Positions 49,502 to 58,228 of a DNA stretch of 64,000 nt are shown here, piece by piece. This DNA comes from an uncultured Bacteroidales bacterium (GTDB taxonomy: Bacteria; Bacteroidota; Bacteroidia; Bacteroidales; FEN-979), in NCBI GenBank assembly GCA_903903985.1, contig CAIVAT010000013.1, forward strand, positions 1 through 64,000. The letters are read 5' to 3'. The notes beneath the pieces were generated by a model. It searched no databases and had not been told where the DNA came from. It worked only from the letters and a program-made list of their open reading frames with translations. The first letter of the stretch is position 1; each line of letters begins with the position of its first letter. The position numbers and the translations under genes were made by a program.

Positions 49502-50794
49502 ATGATTCAAAGCAACAAAAGTACTGAATCCATTGGAAGGGCATTGCGTTCGGCACTTTCCAATGGTTGGATACGGCAGGAGGATACCGCCGTGATTTTT
49601 TATGATATTGCCTTCCTGGAATCCCGTATCAGGTACCTGATATCCTGTTTCCCTCCCAACACCTTGCATGGTTTTGCCATCAAAGCAAATCCATTGGCCA
49701 GGATCATGAAGTACGTCAAAGGCGTTGCGCCAAACATCGGTGTGGAGGCTGCTTCTACCGGAGAGGTGAACATGGCTTTGAATGCCGGATATACTCCCGG
49801 AAAAATAGTATTTGATTCACCTGCAAAAACACTGGCGGACATTGATTTTGCCCTGAAAACAGGCGTACATATTAATGTTGACAACCTTTCGGAACTTGAA
49901 CGTGTTAAAACCCTGACGGGGTCCTCGACCCTGACGGGGTCCATCGGACTGAGGATCAATCCGCAGGTTGGTGTCGGAACGATTCTTGAATCGAGCGTGG
50001 CAGGAGATTATTCAAAATTCGGGGTGCCGCTCAACTACAATCGCCCCGCCCTGGAACAGGTATTCCTCTCCTATCCCTGGCTGACCGGTGTGCACCTCCA
50101 TGTGGGCTCACAGGGATGCCCTGTGAACATGCTGATTGACGGCATTGGAGTGTTATACGACTTTGTATCGGAGATGAATTCCAAAAGGACAAGCAGTGGA
50201 ATGTCCCCAATATCGGTTTTTGATATCGGCGGCGGGCTGCCCATCTCCTACCAGACTGAAGCACCTGCTCCATCGATGGAAGAATATGTTAAAAAAATTG
50301 GTGAACGGGCACCCCTGCTCACTCATTCAGATACCTTCAAACTGATTACCGAATTTGGCCGCTGGATCTATACCAATTCAGGCTGGACAGCCAGCAGGGT
50401 GGAATATGTCAAACACGACCCGTCAATCAATACCGCCATGATCCATGTTGGAGCAGATCTGTTTTTACGTGAATGTTTGAATCCCCGCGACTGGCAGCAT
50501 GAATACAGCGTGTTTGATCAAAATGGCATGTTGAAAAACGGCTCCGATGATCATTCCTATAACCTGGCAGGCCCGCTCTGTTTCTCGGGAGATATTATTG
50601 CTAAAAATGTTAGATTGCCCAAAGTGGAAGAGGGTGATTTTATCGTTATCCACGACACCGGCGGTTATACTTTCAGCATGTGGTCACGGTACAACAGCAG
50701 GCAGACTCCCAGGATCATAGGTTACAATGAAGACCATTTTGAGATCCTCAAGGAGCGGGAAACCATGGAAGAACTGCTACGTTTTTGGGAATAA
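49502..50794 (+). CDS. PLP-dependent Orn/DAP/Arg decarboxylase family 2 protein with in-frame repeat insertion
   Basis: GFAIKANPLARIMKYV, GVEAASTGEV, VHLHVGSQG, VFDIGGGLP; start set to MIQSNKS at 49502. Confidence 0.85.
   Translation: MIQSNKSTESIGRALRSALSNGWIRQEDTAVIFYDIAFLESRIRYLISCFPPNTLHGFAIKANPLARIMKYVKGVAPNIGVEAASTGEVNMALNAGYTPGKIVFDSPAKTLADIDFALKTGVHINVDNLSELERVKTLTGSSTLTGSIGLRINPQVGVGTILESSVAGDYSKFGVPLNYNRPALEQVFLSYPWLTGVHLHVGSQGCPVNMLIDGIGVLYDFVSEMNSKRTSSGMSPISVFDIGGGLPISYQTEAPAPSMEEYVKKIGERAPLLTHSDTFKLITEFGRWIYTNSGWTASRVEYVKHDPSINTAMIHVGADLFLRECLNPRDWQHEYSVFDQNGMLKNGSDDHSYNLAGPLCFSGDIIAKNVRLPKVEEGDFIVIHDTGGYTFSMWSRYNSRQTPRIIGYNEDHFEILKERETMEELLRFWE
49910..49940. repeat. Two palindromic 13-mers ACCCTGACGGGGT at 18-bp spacing inside the decarboxylase CDS
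   Basis: Copies at 49910-49922 and 49928-49940; encode TLTGSSTLTGS. Confidence 0.88.
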
Positions 50795-50840
50795 GCCATG
50801 ATGAACGACAAGTAACGTCTTACGTCTTGCGTTTAACATC

Positions 50841-51374
50841 TCACACACCCCGTTCCCCTGCAAACTGGTCATCCTTGTTTTTGAATAACACATTAAAGGT
50901 CGTTAAGCTTCCGTATATCCTTGTAATATATTGCTGCATATCCACCTTTTCCTGATCAGTAAGTTCGCTGGCATTGAGTTTTTGTTCCAGGACACGCAGA
51001 CGGTCGCGCATCATCACAATTTTATGAAAAAACGCCTCCATGGGAACTTCCTTTTCTTTCAGCCCGGCTTCGCCGGGAAACATGACCATTTTCCCGCCTT
51101 TCCATTTTGACCCCAGGGGAACTGTTTCATGGATGTCGCTGAACCGCTGAAGCACACGGATCAGGCTTTTCTCAATTTTTTCGTACGTAACCATTTCCGA
51201 TGAGGTTTCAACTGCCTCAATTGTTTCCATGCCTTCATAATCGCGCAGGATCATGCGTGTACCATGCTCAATAAAAGTAATTTCCCAGGCATCGGAACGA
51301 ACCTGGATAATGACTCCTTTTCCAAACTGCGGGTGTTTCACCCGTGAACCGATTCCAAGAATTGTTTCTGACAT
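50841..51374 (-). CDS. Hypothetical protein with N-terminal UvrD C-terminal/CarD-like beta-barrel domain
   Basis: ILGIGSRVKHPQFGKGVIIQVRSDAWEITFIEHGTRMI; start set to MSETILG at 51374. Confidence 0.6.
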   Translation of the reverse strand: MSETILGIGSRVKHPQFGKGVIIQVRSDAWEITFIEHGTRMILRDYEGMETIEAVETSSEMVTYEKIEKSLIRVLQRFSDIHETVPLGSKWKGGKMVMFPGEAGLKEKEVPMEAFFHKIVMMRDRLRVLEQKLNASELTDQEKVDMQQYITRIYGSLTTFNVLFKNKDDQFAGERGV

Positions 51375-51423
51375 TATGCTGAAAATATTGACGTTAGTTG
51401 ATAAAAGCCATCGTGGACTCACC

Positions 51424-51590
51424 TTAAATTCAGGCAATTGCCCTTTCCTGAATCCGTGGGAAATGCCCCTCACTGAATCCCTGAAAAGGACCCCTTCCTA
51501 AATCGCTGGAAATCACCCCTCCCTAAATCCCTCCCCAAACAGGGAGGGGCTAACTTCCCTTTCCCTTTTTGGGGAAAAGGGTCAGGGGGA
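51424..51590. repeat. Degenerate tandem CCYNAATCC array ending in CCCTCCCCAAACAGGGAGGGG and CCCTTTTTGGGGAAAAGGG palindromes
   Basis: Read directly in the intergenic region. Confidence 0.65.
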
Positions 51591-51595
51591 TTGGA

Positions 51596-52273
51596 TTATT
51601 TATTTCTGACGCACCTTACCGAAAATCCTGAATTTTTATCATTGGAGCTGACTCCCAAATCCTTGCTGCCATGTGCAAAAAGCACGTTGTTGCCAACGGA
51701 ATCATTGACTTTCCCTGATGACCAGCAACCACCCCAGAAATTCATGCCGATACAGGATCCATCAGGATGCCTTACACCGCTCAACAGGGAGGATAAGGTG
51801 CCGGGAGCGGGAGTTCCCGCAGTGCCGGGAGCTCCGGCTATCGTGTCCATCATTTGCATTTTCAGGCCTGCTAAATTGCTTCCTCCAAGAGACTGGATCA
51901 ATACGTTCCACTCTTTGTCTGAAGGCAGGTGCCAGCCTTTGGGACAAGCAGTTTGGGCTGCTTTCCATGAATAAAGCCTGCCAAATTTCTTTTCATTGAC
52001 AGAATCATTGTTGTAAGACCAACTCCCTGCCGGGAGATTAACCCTCAGGTTTTCTGCCATCCAGCTTTGGGCTCCGATTTTCACATAATGATAAACATGG
52101 TTGTCACGAATATCAGTGAAAGTCTGTTTGGCCTGGGCATTCAGTAAAACCGGAAGAATGGACAAACTGAAAAACAGCGCTATGGCAACTATTAAGCCAC
52201 CAGTAAGATTTGATTTTTTCATAATAAATTTTTCATATTTGGATGTAAAAGTAGAGAGAAAAAAGTGAACCAT
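51596..52273 (-). CDS. Secreted FISUMP-domain protein
   Basis: FTDIRDNHVYHYVKIGAQSWMAENLRV...ACPKGWHLPSDKEWNVLIQSLGG...FSVRCVRNK. Confidence 0.88.
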   Translation of the reverse strand: MVHFFLSTFTSKYEKFIMKKSNLTGGLIVAIALFFSLSILPVLLNAQAKQTFTDIRDNHVYHYVKIGAQSWMAENLRVNLPAGSWSYNNDSVNEKKFGRLYSWKAAQTACPKGWHLPSDKEWNVLIQSLGGSNLAGLKMQMMDTIAGAPGTAGTPAPGTLSSLLSGVRHPDGSCIGMNFWGGCWSSGKVNDSVGNNVLFAHGSKDLGVSSNDKNSGFSVRCVRNK

Positions 52274-52296
52274 TGCATTTTTCTCTTTTGTTTGTC

Positions 52297-52304
52297 TATT
52301 TTTG
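52297..52304 (+). promoter_or_regulatory. Candidate Bacteroidetes -7 element (TATTTTTG) upstream of hldD
   Basis: Match to TAnnTTTG, 68 bp upstream of the likely start. Confidence 0.35.
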
Positions 52305-52371
52305 TCAAAAAGATTGATTCCTCTGCAGCAATAACTGCTGAAGTGGTATCATGATTCAAATCCGGGATATC

Positions 52372-53367
52372 ATGATCGTTGTCACAGGAGCCGCAGGGTT
52401 TATCGGGAGTTGCCTGGTTGGCAAACTCAACAACAAGGGATATAAAAACATCGTCCTGGTGGATGATTTTTCAAAAACGGAAAAGTTTCCGAACCTGGCA
52501 CATAAGATCTATATTGAAAAGGTCGAACGCATGCAGTTTTTCCCCTGGCTGGCTAAAAATTCCGCAGAGGTGGAATTTATCTTTCATATAGGAGCCCGCA
52601 CTGATACTACCGAATTCAGCATGGCAGTGTTCGAAGAACTGAATATAAGGTATTCCAGGGATGTATGGAACGCCTGCATCCTGTATGGTATCCCGATGGT
52701 GTACGCTTCCTCTGCCGCTACCTATGGAGATGGCTCGCTTGGTTATGATGATCATGACAACAGCCTGAGTTCCCATCTGAAGCCCCTCAACCCCTATGGT
52801 GTTTCGAAAAACGAATTCGACAAATGGGTCTTGCAGCAAATTATAACACCCCCGCGGTGGTACGGGTTGAAATTCTTTAACGTTTTCGGACCCAATGAAT
52901 ATCACAAGGGGAGGATGGCTTCGGTGGTTTTTCATGCGTTCAACCAGGCGGACGGATGGACGGGCGGACGGGCGAACGGGCAGAGGGGCGTTGTTCGGTT
53001 GTTCAGGTCGCACAATCCTGAATATACTGACGGCGGACAATTGCGTGATTTTATCTATGTAAAGGATGTAACGGATGTACTTTATTTTCTCTTGAATAAC
53101 CCTGCTGAAAGTGGCATATACAACCTCGGTACCGGAAAGGCCCGGACATTCCTCGACCTGGCCACTTCCGTGTTCACTGCCCTGAACATGCCACCTGTCA
53201 TTGAATTCATCGATACGCCTGTGGATATTAGGGATAAGTACCAGTACTTCACCGAGGCAAAAATGGAAAAGCTGCGGGCTGCGGGATACTCAAAACCTTT
53301 TTTCACCCTCGAAGCCGCGATCACTGAATATGTACAGGGGTATCTGGTCGAAAAAATCTACTATTGA
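52372..53367 (+). CDS. hldD: ADP-L-glycero-D-manno-heptose-6-epimerase-like with in-frame repeat
   Basis: MIVVTGAAGFIGSCLVGKLNNKGYKNIVLVDDF; FHIGARTDTTEF; YASSAATYGDGSLGYDD; GLKFFNVFGPNEYHKGRMASV. Confidence 0.9.
   Translation: MIVVTGAAGFIGSCLVGKLNNKGYKNIVLVDDFSKTEKFPNLAHKIYIEKVERMQFFPWLAKNSAEVEFIFHIGARTDTTEFSMAVFEELNIRYSRDVWNACILYGIPMVYASSAATYGDGSLGYDDHDNSLSSHLKPLNPYGVSKNEFDKWVLQQIITPPRWYGLKFFNVFGPNEYHKGRMASVVFHAFNQADGWTGGRANGQRGVVRLFRSHNPEYTDGGQLRDFIYVKDVTDVLYFLLNNPAESGIYNLGTGKARTFLDLATSVFTALNMPPVIEFIDTPVDIRDKYQYFTEAKMEKLRAAGYSKPFFTLEAAITEYVQGYLVEKIYY
52947..52986. repeat. Five 8-bp units (GGCGGACG GATGGACG GGCGGACG GGCGAACG GGCAGAGG) inside hldD
   Basis: Read directly; encodes the ADGWTGGRANGQRG region. 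Confidence 0.75.
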
Positions 53368-53461
53368 CCGAAACCTTAACAAGCAACCATGACGTTTTTT
53401 CCCCCTATATTATTTTTTGATTAATTCTTCACTGCCCATGACATTTTCATTTATTTATTCT

Positions 53462-53469
53462 TATTTTTG
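53462..53469 (+). promoter_or_regulatory. Candidate -7 element TATTTTTG upstream of 53499
   Basis: Match to TAnnTTTG. Confidence 0.35.
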
Positions 53470-53498
53470 TATAAAATATTAACGAAAAACACGAACGT

Positions 53499-56420
53499 AT
53501 GAAAAAGTATTTATTTCTTTTTGTCATGGCTATTGGCTTTAGTATCCTTGGGATGGGACAAGCCATTCTTTATGAAGACTTTAACTATACACCACCAGCC
53601 TATATCGGAGGGAATGGAAATGCTGGCTCCACTTCCAATAACTGGACAACGCATAGTGTTACCGCAGGACAAACAACCACCGTTGATATACAAAGTGGCA
53701 GTTTATCGTATACCGGATTAGCAACATCCACTGGCAATAAAGTTTACCTGTTCAGCAATGCAAATGCTACCTCCCGGGATGTGAACCGTCCTTATACCAC
53801 AACGGCAACTGCAATTTACTATTCTGCACTGGTCTCGGTTATCGACAATTCGCAGATTTCTGCTGCAACACCTGATTATTTCATGTGCCTTGGTCAAACT
53901 GCAGGAACAACCGTTACAATTTTATCTGGCCGTCTTGGAATTAAATCCGTGAACACTGGCGCCAACTTCCGTTTGAGCATCCTGAATACTTCGGGAGGAA
54001 CTCCTGTATTTACTGAATTTGCCCAGGATCTTACTTTTGGCACAACTTACCTTGTTGTTGTGAAAGTTGACAGGAGTACAACCCCCATCACCGCCAGCCT
54101 CTGGGTGAATCCTTCCAGTATTGGCGGGACGGAGCCAACAGGACAAATAACAAATAACAGTGGAACCGGAGCATTCACAGGCTTTGCATCCATCTGTCTC
54201 AGAAATTCCGCAACAACACCCAAAGCAAATATTGATGAGATCAGGGTCGGAACCACCTGGGCCGATGTTACACCAACAGGGACCGTTGCGCCTCCCACCG
54301 TTCAAACATCAAACTTTACCTTCGCAAACGTCCTGCAAACCCAGATGGATGTTTCCTGGACCAATGGAGACGGTGCCAAACGCGTTATCAAGATGAATAC
54401 GACCAATTCATTCACAGCACCTGCGGATGGTACAGATCCTACTGCCGATCCATTTTATGACAGTGGCGAACAAGTGATTTATAATGGTACCGGAAGTACC
54501 GTTCCGACGGTAACCGGCCTCACAGCCAATACTACCTATTGGTTCAAAGCATGGGAATACAATGGATCAGGAAGTTTGACGGCTTATTATACCGGCGTTG
54601 GTGCCAATAACCCTTTAAGTCGTGTAACTGCTGCCAGTGCAACTGCTCCTGTCATCATCGATCCTACCGCAACTTCAATCGGGCAGATTTCGGCTGTTCT
54701 TGGCGGTAACATCACCGCCGACGGAGGTGCTGCCATCACCGAGCGCGGAACCTGCTGGAGTGAGAATTCCCCGGTTGGTTATAATGACCATAGACAGGCT
54801 GAAGGATCAACGGCAACCGGTGTTTTTACCCAAACCGTTTCCGGATTCCCGGCTAACAAGCTGATCTATTATGCTGCATATGCAACCAACAGCCAGGGAC
54901 ACTCCCTTGTCGAATCAAGCTTTACCACATTGCCGGGCGAGCCAACCAACCATGCTACCTTGTTTACTGCTACATCTCCTACCTATTCTTCAGTCACGAA
55001 TACCTGGTCAGACAATAACGGAGCGCAAGCAGCCACAGGATTCCTGATCCTCGCCAACACAACCGGTATTTTCACAGATCCTGTAGACGGGGTGCAACCT
55101 GCTTCCGATCCAAGCTTAACCGACGGCACCGGCCTCGTGTATGTCAACCCAGGAGTCGGAACCTATACCTGGTATTATCTTTACGCATCAACACCCTATT
55201 ATTTTGCCATTTATCCATATACCAACTCAGGAGCCAATATCGATTACAAAACCTCTGCTCCTGTTCCCAATGCAACCGTAACCACCCTTCCTTTTGTAAG
55301 CCCGGTTGCTGCGTGGACTTTTGACACAACACCTCCGTCTGCCGCTGGCCCACCAGTTACAGAAACCCCTACTTCAGTAGCCGCTGAGTTCGGCGATCAG
55401 ATCGGTACTGCATATCTTTATGCCGATGGTACCAATGGTTCCACTTTATGGAACAATACTACAAGCGGCAACGAATTGACTGCATTCGGTGGCTCAACCA
55501 TCAATGATCCAAGACAAGGGGCTGCTATACTGGCAGGAATGGCTTATTCACCTGTTGCAGGAACAGGATTGTCCGCAAACGGGAAAACCATGGTGATCAA
55601 ATTCTCTATGACCGCCCTGCTGGACCCGATCTTATCATTTGTAACCCGGGGTACAACTACAGGTTTTAACAGCCAGACCTGGGAATGGAGTACAAATGGC
55701 ACGGTATTTACCCCTTTCGGATCAAACACCGGTGACAATACTGCCAGTTTTGTTTTGAAAACGCTTGACATGAGTGCGATTAACGACCTGGACGGGGCAG
55801 CAGAAGTTTACCTGAGGGTTACTTTTAGCGGTGCTACCAATGCTTCCGGGAACAACCGCCTCGACAACATCGTGATCCGTGCGACCCCAAATACCGGCCC
55901 CCCGGCTACCCTTTCTGTTAGCGGAACCCTATTACCAGGACAATCCCAGTGTTATAACGCCACCAGCACCATCACGGTTGCCGGTTACGATCTTCCAGCC
56001 ACTGCAAGCGCTACGATGATTGCAGGCCAGAATATCTTATATGAACCTGACACCTGGATTCATGCAGGAGCTTACATGTGGGGAAAAATCGCCACGTCCT
56101 ATTGCTCAAAATCACCATCCATGGCCGAAGTTACTTTACCAAAAGAAGAACCTGCAGCCATCAGCCTGATGGATAATGACTTCAGGATCTATCCGAACCC
56201 GACAAGCGGTGTATTCACGCTTGAGCAACGGGGTGAGAACGTAACCGGTACCGTGCGTGTTGAGGTTCTCAACACACTGGGTGGCAAAATTCTCAGTTCT
56301 GAACTGCAAGGCTTGCGTAAACATGAGCTTTCCATCAAAGGCAACCCTTCCGGGATTTATTTTGTAAAAATAATGGCTGGTGAAAAAGTTCAGACCGTGA
56401 AAATCATCCTTACCAACTAA
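53499..56420 (+). CDS. Large secreted multidomain (Fn3-like) protein with T9SS sorting domain
   Basis: Signal peptide; C-terminal RIYPNPTSGVFTLEQRGENVTGTVRVEVLNTLGGKIL...GIYFVKIMAGEKVQTVKIILTN. Confidence 0.82.
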   Translation: MKKYLFLFVMAIGFSILGMGQAILYEDFNYTPPAYIGGNGNAGSTSNNWTTHSVTAGQTTTVDIQSGSLSYTGLATSTGNKVYLFSNANATSRDVNRPYTTTATAIYYSALVSVIDNSQISAATPDYFMCLGQTAGTTVTILSGRLGIKSVNTGANFRLSILNTSGGTPVFTEFAQDLTFGTTYLVVVKVDRSTTPITASLWVNPSSIGGTEPTGQITNNSGTGAFTGFASICLRNSATTPKANIDEIRVGTTWADVTPTGTVAPPTVQTSNFTFANVLQTQMDVSWTNGDGAKRVIKMNTTNSFTAPADGTDPTADPFYDSGEQVIYNGTGSTVPTVTGLTANTTYWFKAWEYNGSGSLTAYYTGVGANNPLSRVTAASATAPVIIDPTATSIGQISAVLGGNITADGGAAITERGTCWSENSPVGYNDHRQAEGSTATGVFTQTVSGFPANKLIYYAAYATNSQGHSLVESSFTTLPGEPTNHATLFTATSPTYSSVTNTWSDNNGAQAATGFLILANTTGIFTDPVDGVQPASDPSLTDGTGLVYVNPGVGTYTWYYLYASTPYYFAIYPYTNSGANIDYKTSAPVPNATVTTLPFVSPVAAWTFDTTPPSAAGPPVTETPTSVAAEFGDQIGTAYLYADGTNGSTLWNNTTSGNELTAFGGSTINDPRQGAAILAGMAYSPVAGTGLSANGKTMVIKFSMTALLDPILSFVTRGTTTGFNSQTWEWSTNGTVFTPFGSNTGDNTASFVLKTLDMSAINDLDGAAEVYLRVTFSGATNASGNNRLDNIVIRATPNTGPPATLSVSGTLLPGQSQCYNATSTITVAGYDLPATASATMIAGQNILYEPDTWIHAGAYMWGKIATSYCSKSPSMAEVTLPKEEPAAISLMDNDFRIYPNPTSGVFTLEQRGENVTGTVRVEVLNTLGGKILSSELQGLRKHELSIKGNPSGIYFVKIMAGEKVQTVKIILTN

Positions 56421-56441
56421 ACTTTGTCTATCTCTTTATCA

Positions 56442-56473
56442 AGAGGCTGTTCCGCAACCAGGAACAGCCTCTT
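56442..56473 (+). terminator. Terminator after 53499-56420
   Basis: AAGAGGCTGTTCC / GGAACAGCCTCTT long stem followed by a T-run. Confidence 0.85.
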
Positions 56474-56506
56474 TTTTTTATCTTGGCCTTTGATTCGCAT
56501 TAATTG

Positions 56507-56514
56507 TATTTTTG
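56507..56514 (+). promoter_or_regulatory. Candidate -7 element TATTTTTG upstream of 56606
   Basis: Match to TAnnTTTG. Confidence 0.35.
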
Positions 56515-56605
56515 CAAGAGGGAATTGAAAAAAGGAATAATTGATGGTTCATTCCCTTCACAAGAAAATGCAAAGTCGTTATACAGATTTTAAAATCAAT
56601 TAATT

Positions 56606-58111
56606 ATGAAACTAAAAATAATTTTACCTGGCCTGATATTCGTTTTGTTGAACCTTCTGCAGCCGGAATCGGTTTCTGCAAGAAATGCACCTTTCACCAC
56701 CGCCGGTTCTTCCTCCGTGTGCCCGGGAGGTACCGCGATCGTTCCGGTTACCGTTTCAAATTTCAGCTTTGTCAAAGCCATCACCCTTCGGCTCGATTTT
56801 GATCCGACCCAAATGAGCTATGTTGAGTTTACAAATCTGAATCCCTTACTTTCAGACGCAGCGGTTCAATGCATCAATGTTGGGCCAAATCTATCTAAAA
56901 TAATCGTTTTCTGGACAAGTTTTACCTCGTCATTCCTGCCGGATGGAGCAGTAATGATGAACCTGAACTTTAAGCTGACAACCGGATCTCCCAACCTTAT
57001 TTTCAACAACAGCTCAAACAGCGGAGGCGATTGTGAATACGCAGATGAAAACATGCAGGCAATGATCGACACACCTACAGATACCTATTATTTCAATTCA
57101 ACCATCACCAACCTGGGGGTAACTCCTGCAGGTCCAGTTGCCGGGGTTTCCACTCTTTGTGCCGGATCCAGTAATGTGCCCTATACCGTGGCCCCCATTG
57201 CCAATGCCACAAGCTACCTATGGACACTACCTGCCGGAGGAACAATTGTCGCAGGAGATAACACGAATTCAATTGTTGTTGATTATTCAAATTCGAGTGC
57301 TTCTGGAGATATAACCGTAGCAGGCACTAATATTTGCGGACCCGGAACTTCTTCAAGCCTTGCTATCACTGTTAACCCTTTGCCTGTTCCTGCCCTCACC
57401 GGGCAAAGCATGGTTTGCGAAGGTGCTACCGGAGTTTACACTACTGAGCCAGGGATGGCCGGTTATATTTGGGCGGTATCTGCAGGCGGAACAATTCTGG
57501 GCTCGGGCTTGAATAACGTGACTGTATCCTGGAATGCTGCCGGTGTTCAATCGGTGAGTGTCAACTATACCAATGCAAATGGATGCAGCAGCAGTTCACC
57601 CTCAATATTGAATGTAACCGTATCCCCAATACCGAACGCGGCTGTTGTAACGGCTGTCGGTGCAGTGCTAACCAGCAGTGCACCCTCTGGAAATCAATGG
57701 TATTATGAAGGAAATTTAATCCCGGGAGCGACAGGACAGACTTACACGGTTACCAGCAATACCGGGTACTACTGGTGTTTGGTTACACTCAATGGTTGCT
57801 CGTCACCTATCTCAAATAAGGTTTGGGTGGTAATTACAGGCCAGAATGAATTGACTGACAACAGTTTCAGGATTTACCCAATACCAAATGACGGGAGATT
57901 CACGCTTTCCTTAACCACTTCGGTGCCGGAAAGCTTTTGCATGGTGGTTTACAACCAGTTGGGTGAAAAAATCTTTGAATTGAACAATCTGCAGGCCAAT
58001 GGTATTTTTGAAAAACAGATCGACCTGCGCCCAATAACCAAAGGTATATATTCCGTAGTACTCACCGGCAAGACAAACAAGGTTGTGCGGAAAATTCTAA
58101 TCGATCGGTAA
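56606..58111 (+). CDS. Secreted protein with N-terminal cohesin-like domain, PKD-like domains and T9SS sorting domain
   Basis: GGTAIVPVTVSNFSFVKAITLRLDFDPTQMSYV...; C-terminal RIYPIPNDGRFTLSL...GIYSVVLTGKTNKVVRKILIDR. Confidence 0.75.
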   Translation: MKLKIILPGLIFVLLNLLQPESVSARNAPFTTAGSSSVCPGGTAIVPVTVSNFSFVKAITLRLDFDPTQMSYVEFTNLNPLLSDAAVQCINVGPNLSKIIVFWTSFTSSFLPDGAVMMNLNFKLTTGSPNLIFNNSSNSGGDCEYADENMQAMIDTPTDTYYFNSTITNLGVTPAGPVAGVSTLCAGSSNVPYTVAPIANATSYLWTLPAGGTIVAGDNTNSIVVDYSNSSASGDITVAGTNICGPGTSSSLAITVNPLPVPALTGQSMVCEGATGVYTTEPGMAGYIWAVSAGGTILGSGLNNVTVSWNAAGVQSVSVNYTNANGCSSSSPSILNVTVSPIPNAAVVTAVGAVLTSSAPSGNQWYYEGNLIPGATGQTYTVTSNTGYYWCLVTLNGCSSPISNKVWVVITGQNELTDNSFRIYPIPNDGRFTLSLTTSVPESFCMVVYNQLGEKIFELNNLQANGIFEKQIDLRPITKGIYSVVLTGKTNKVVRKILIDR

Positions 58112-58131
58112 CTAACAGATAAAATATATTT

Positions 58132-58227
58132 ACCCTGTCACCCTGTTACCCTGTCACCCTGTTACCCTGTCACCCTGTCACCCTGTTACCCTGTCACCCT
58201 GTTACCCTGTTACCCTGTCACCCTGTC
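58132..58227. repeat. 12 x 8-bp minisatellite ACCCTGTY ending 1 bp before the ATG of 58229-61126
   Basis: Terminal base of successive units C,T,C,T,C,C,T,C,T,T,C,C. Confidence 0.95.
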
Positions 58228-58228
58228 A

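Noticed and set aside
58132-58227. Possible CRISPR array
   Set aside because: Contiguous 8-bp units without spacers; this is a minisatellite
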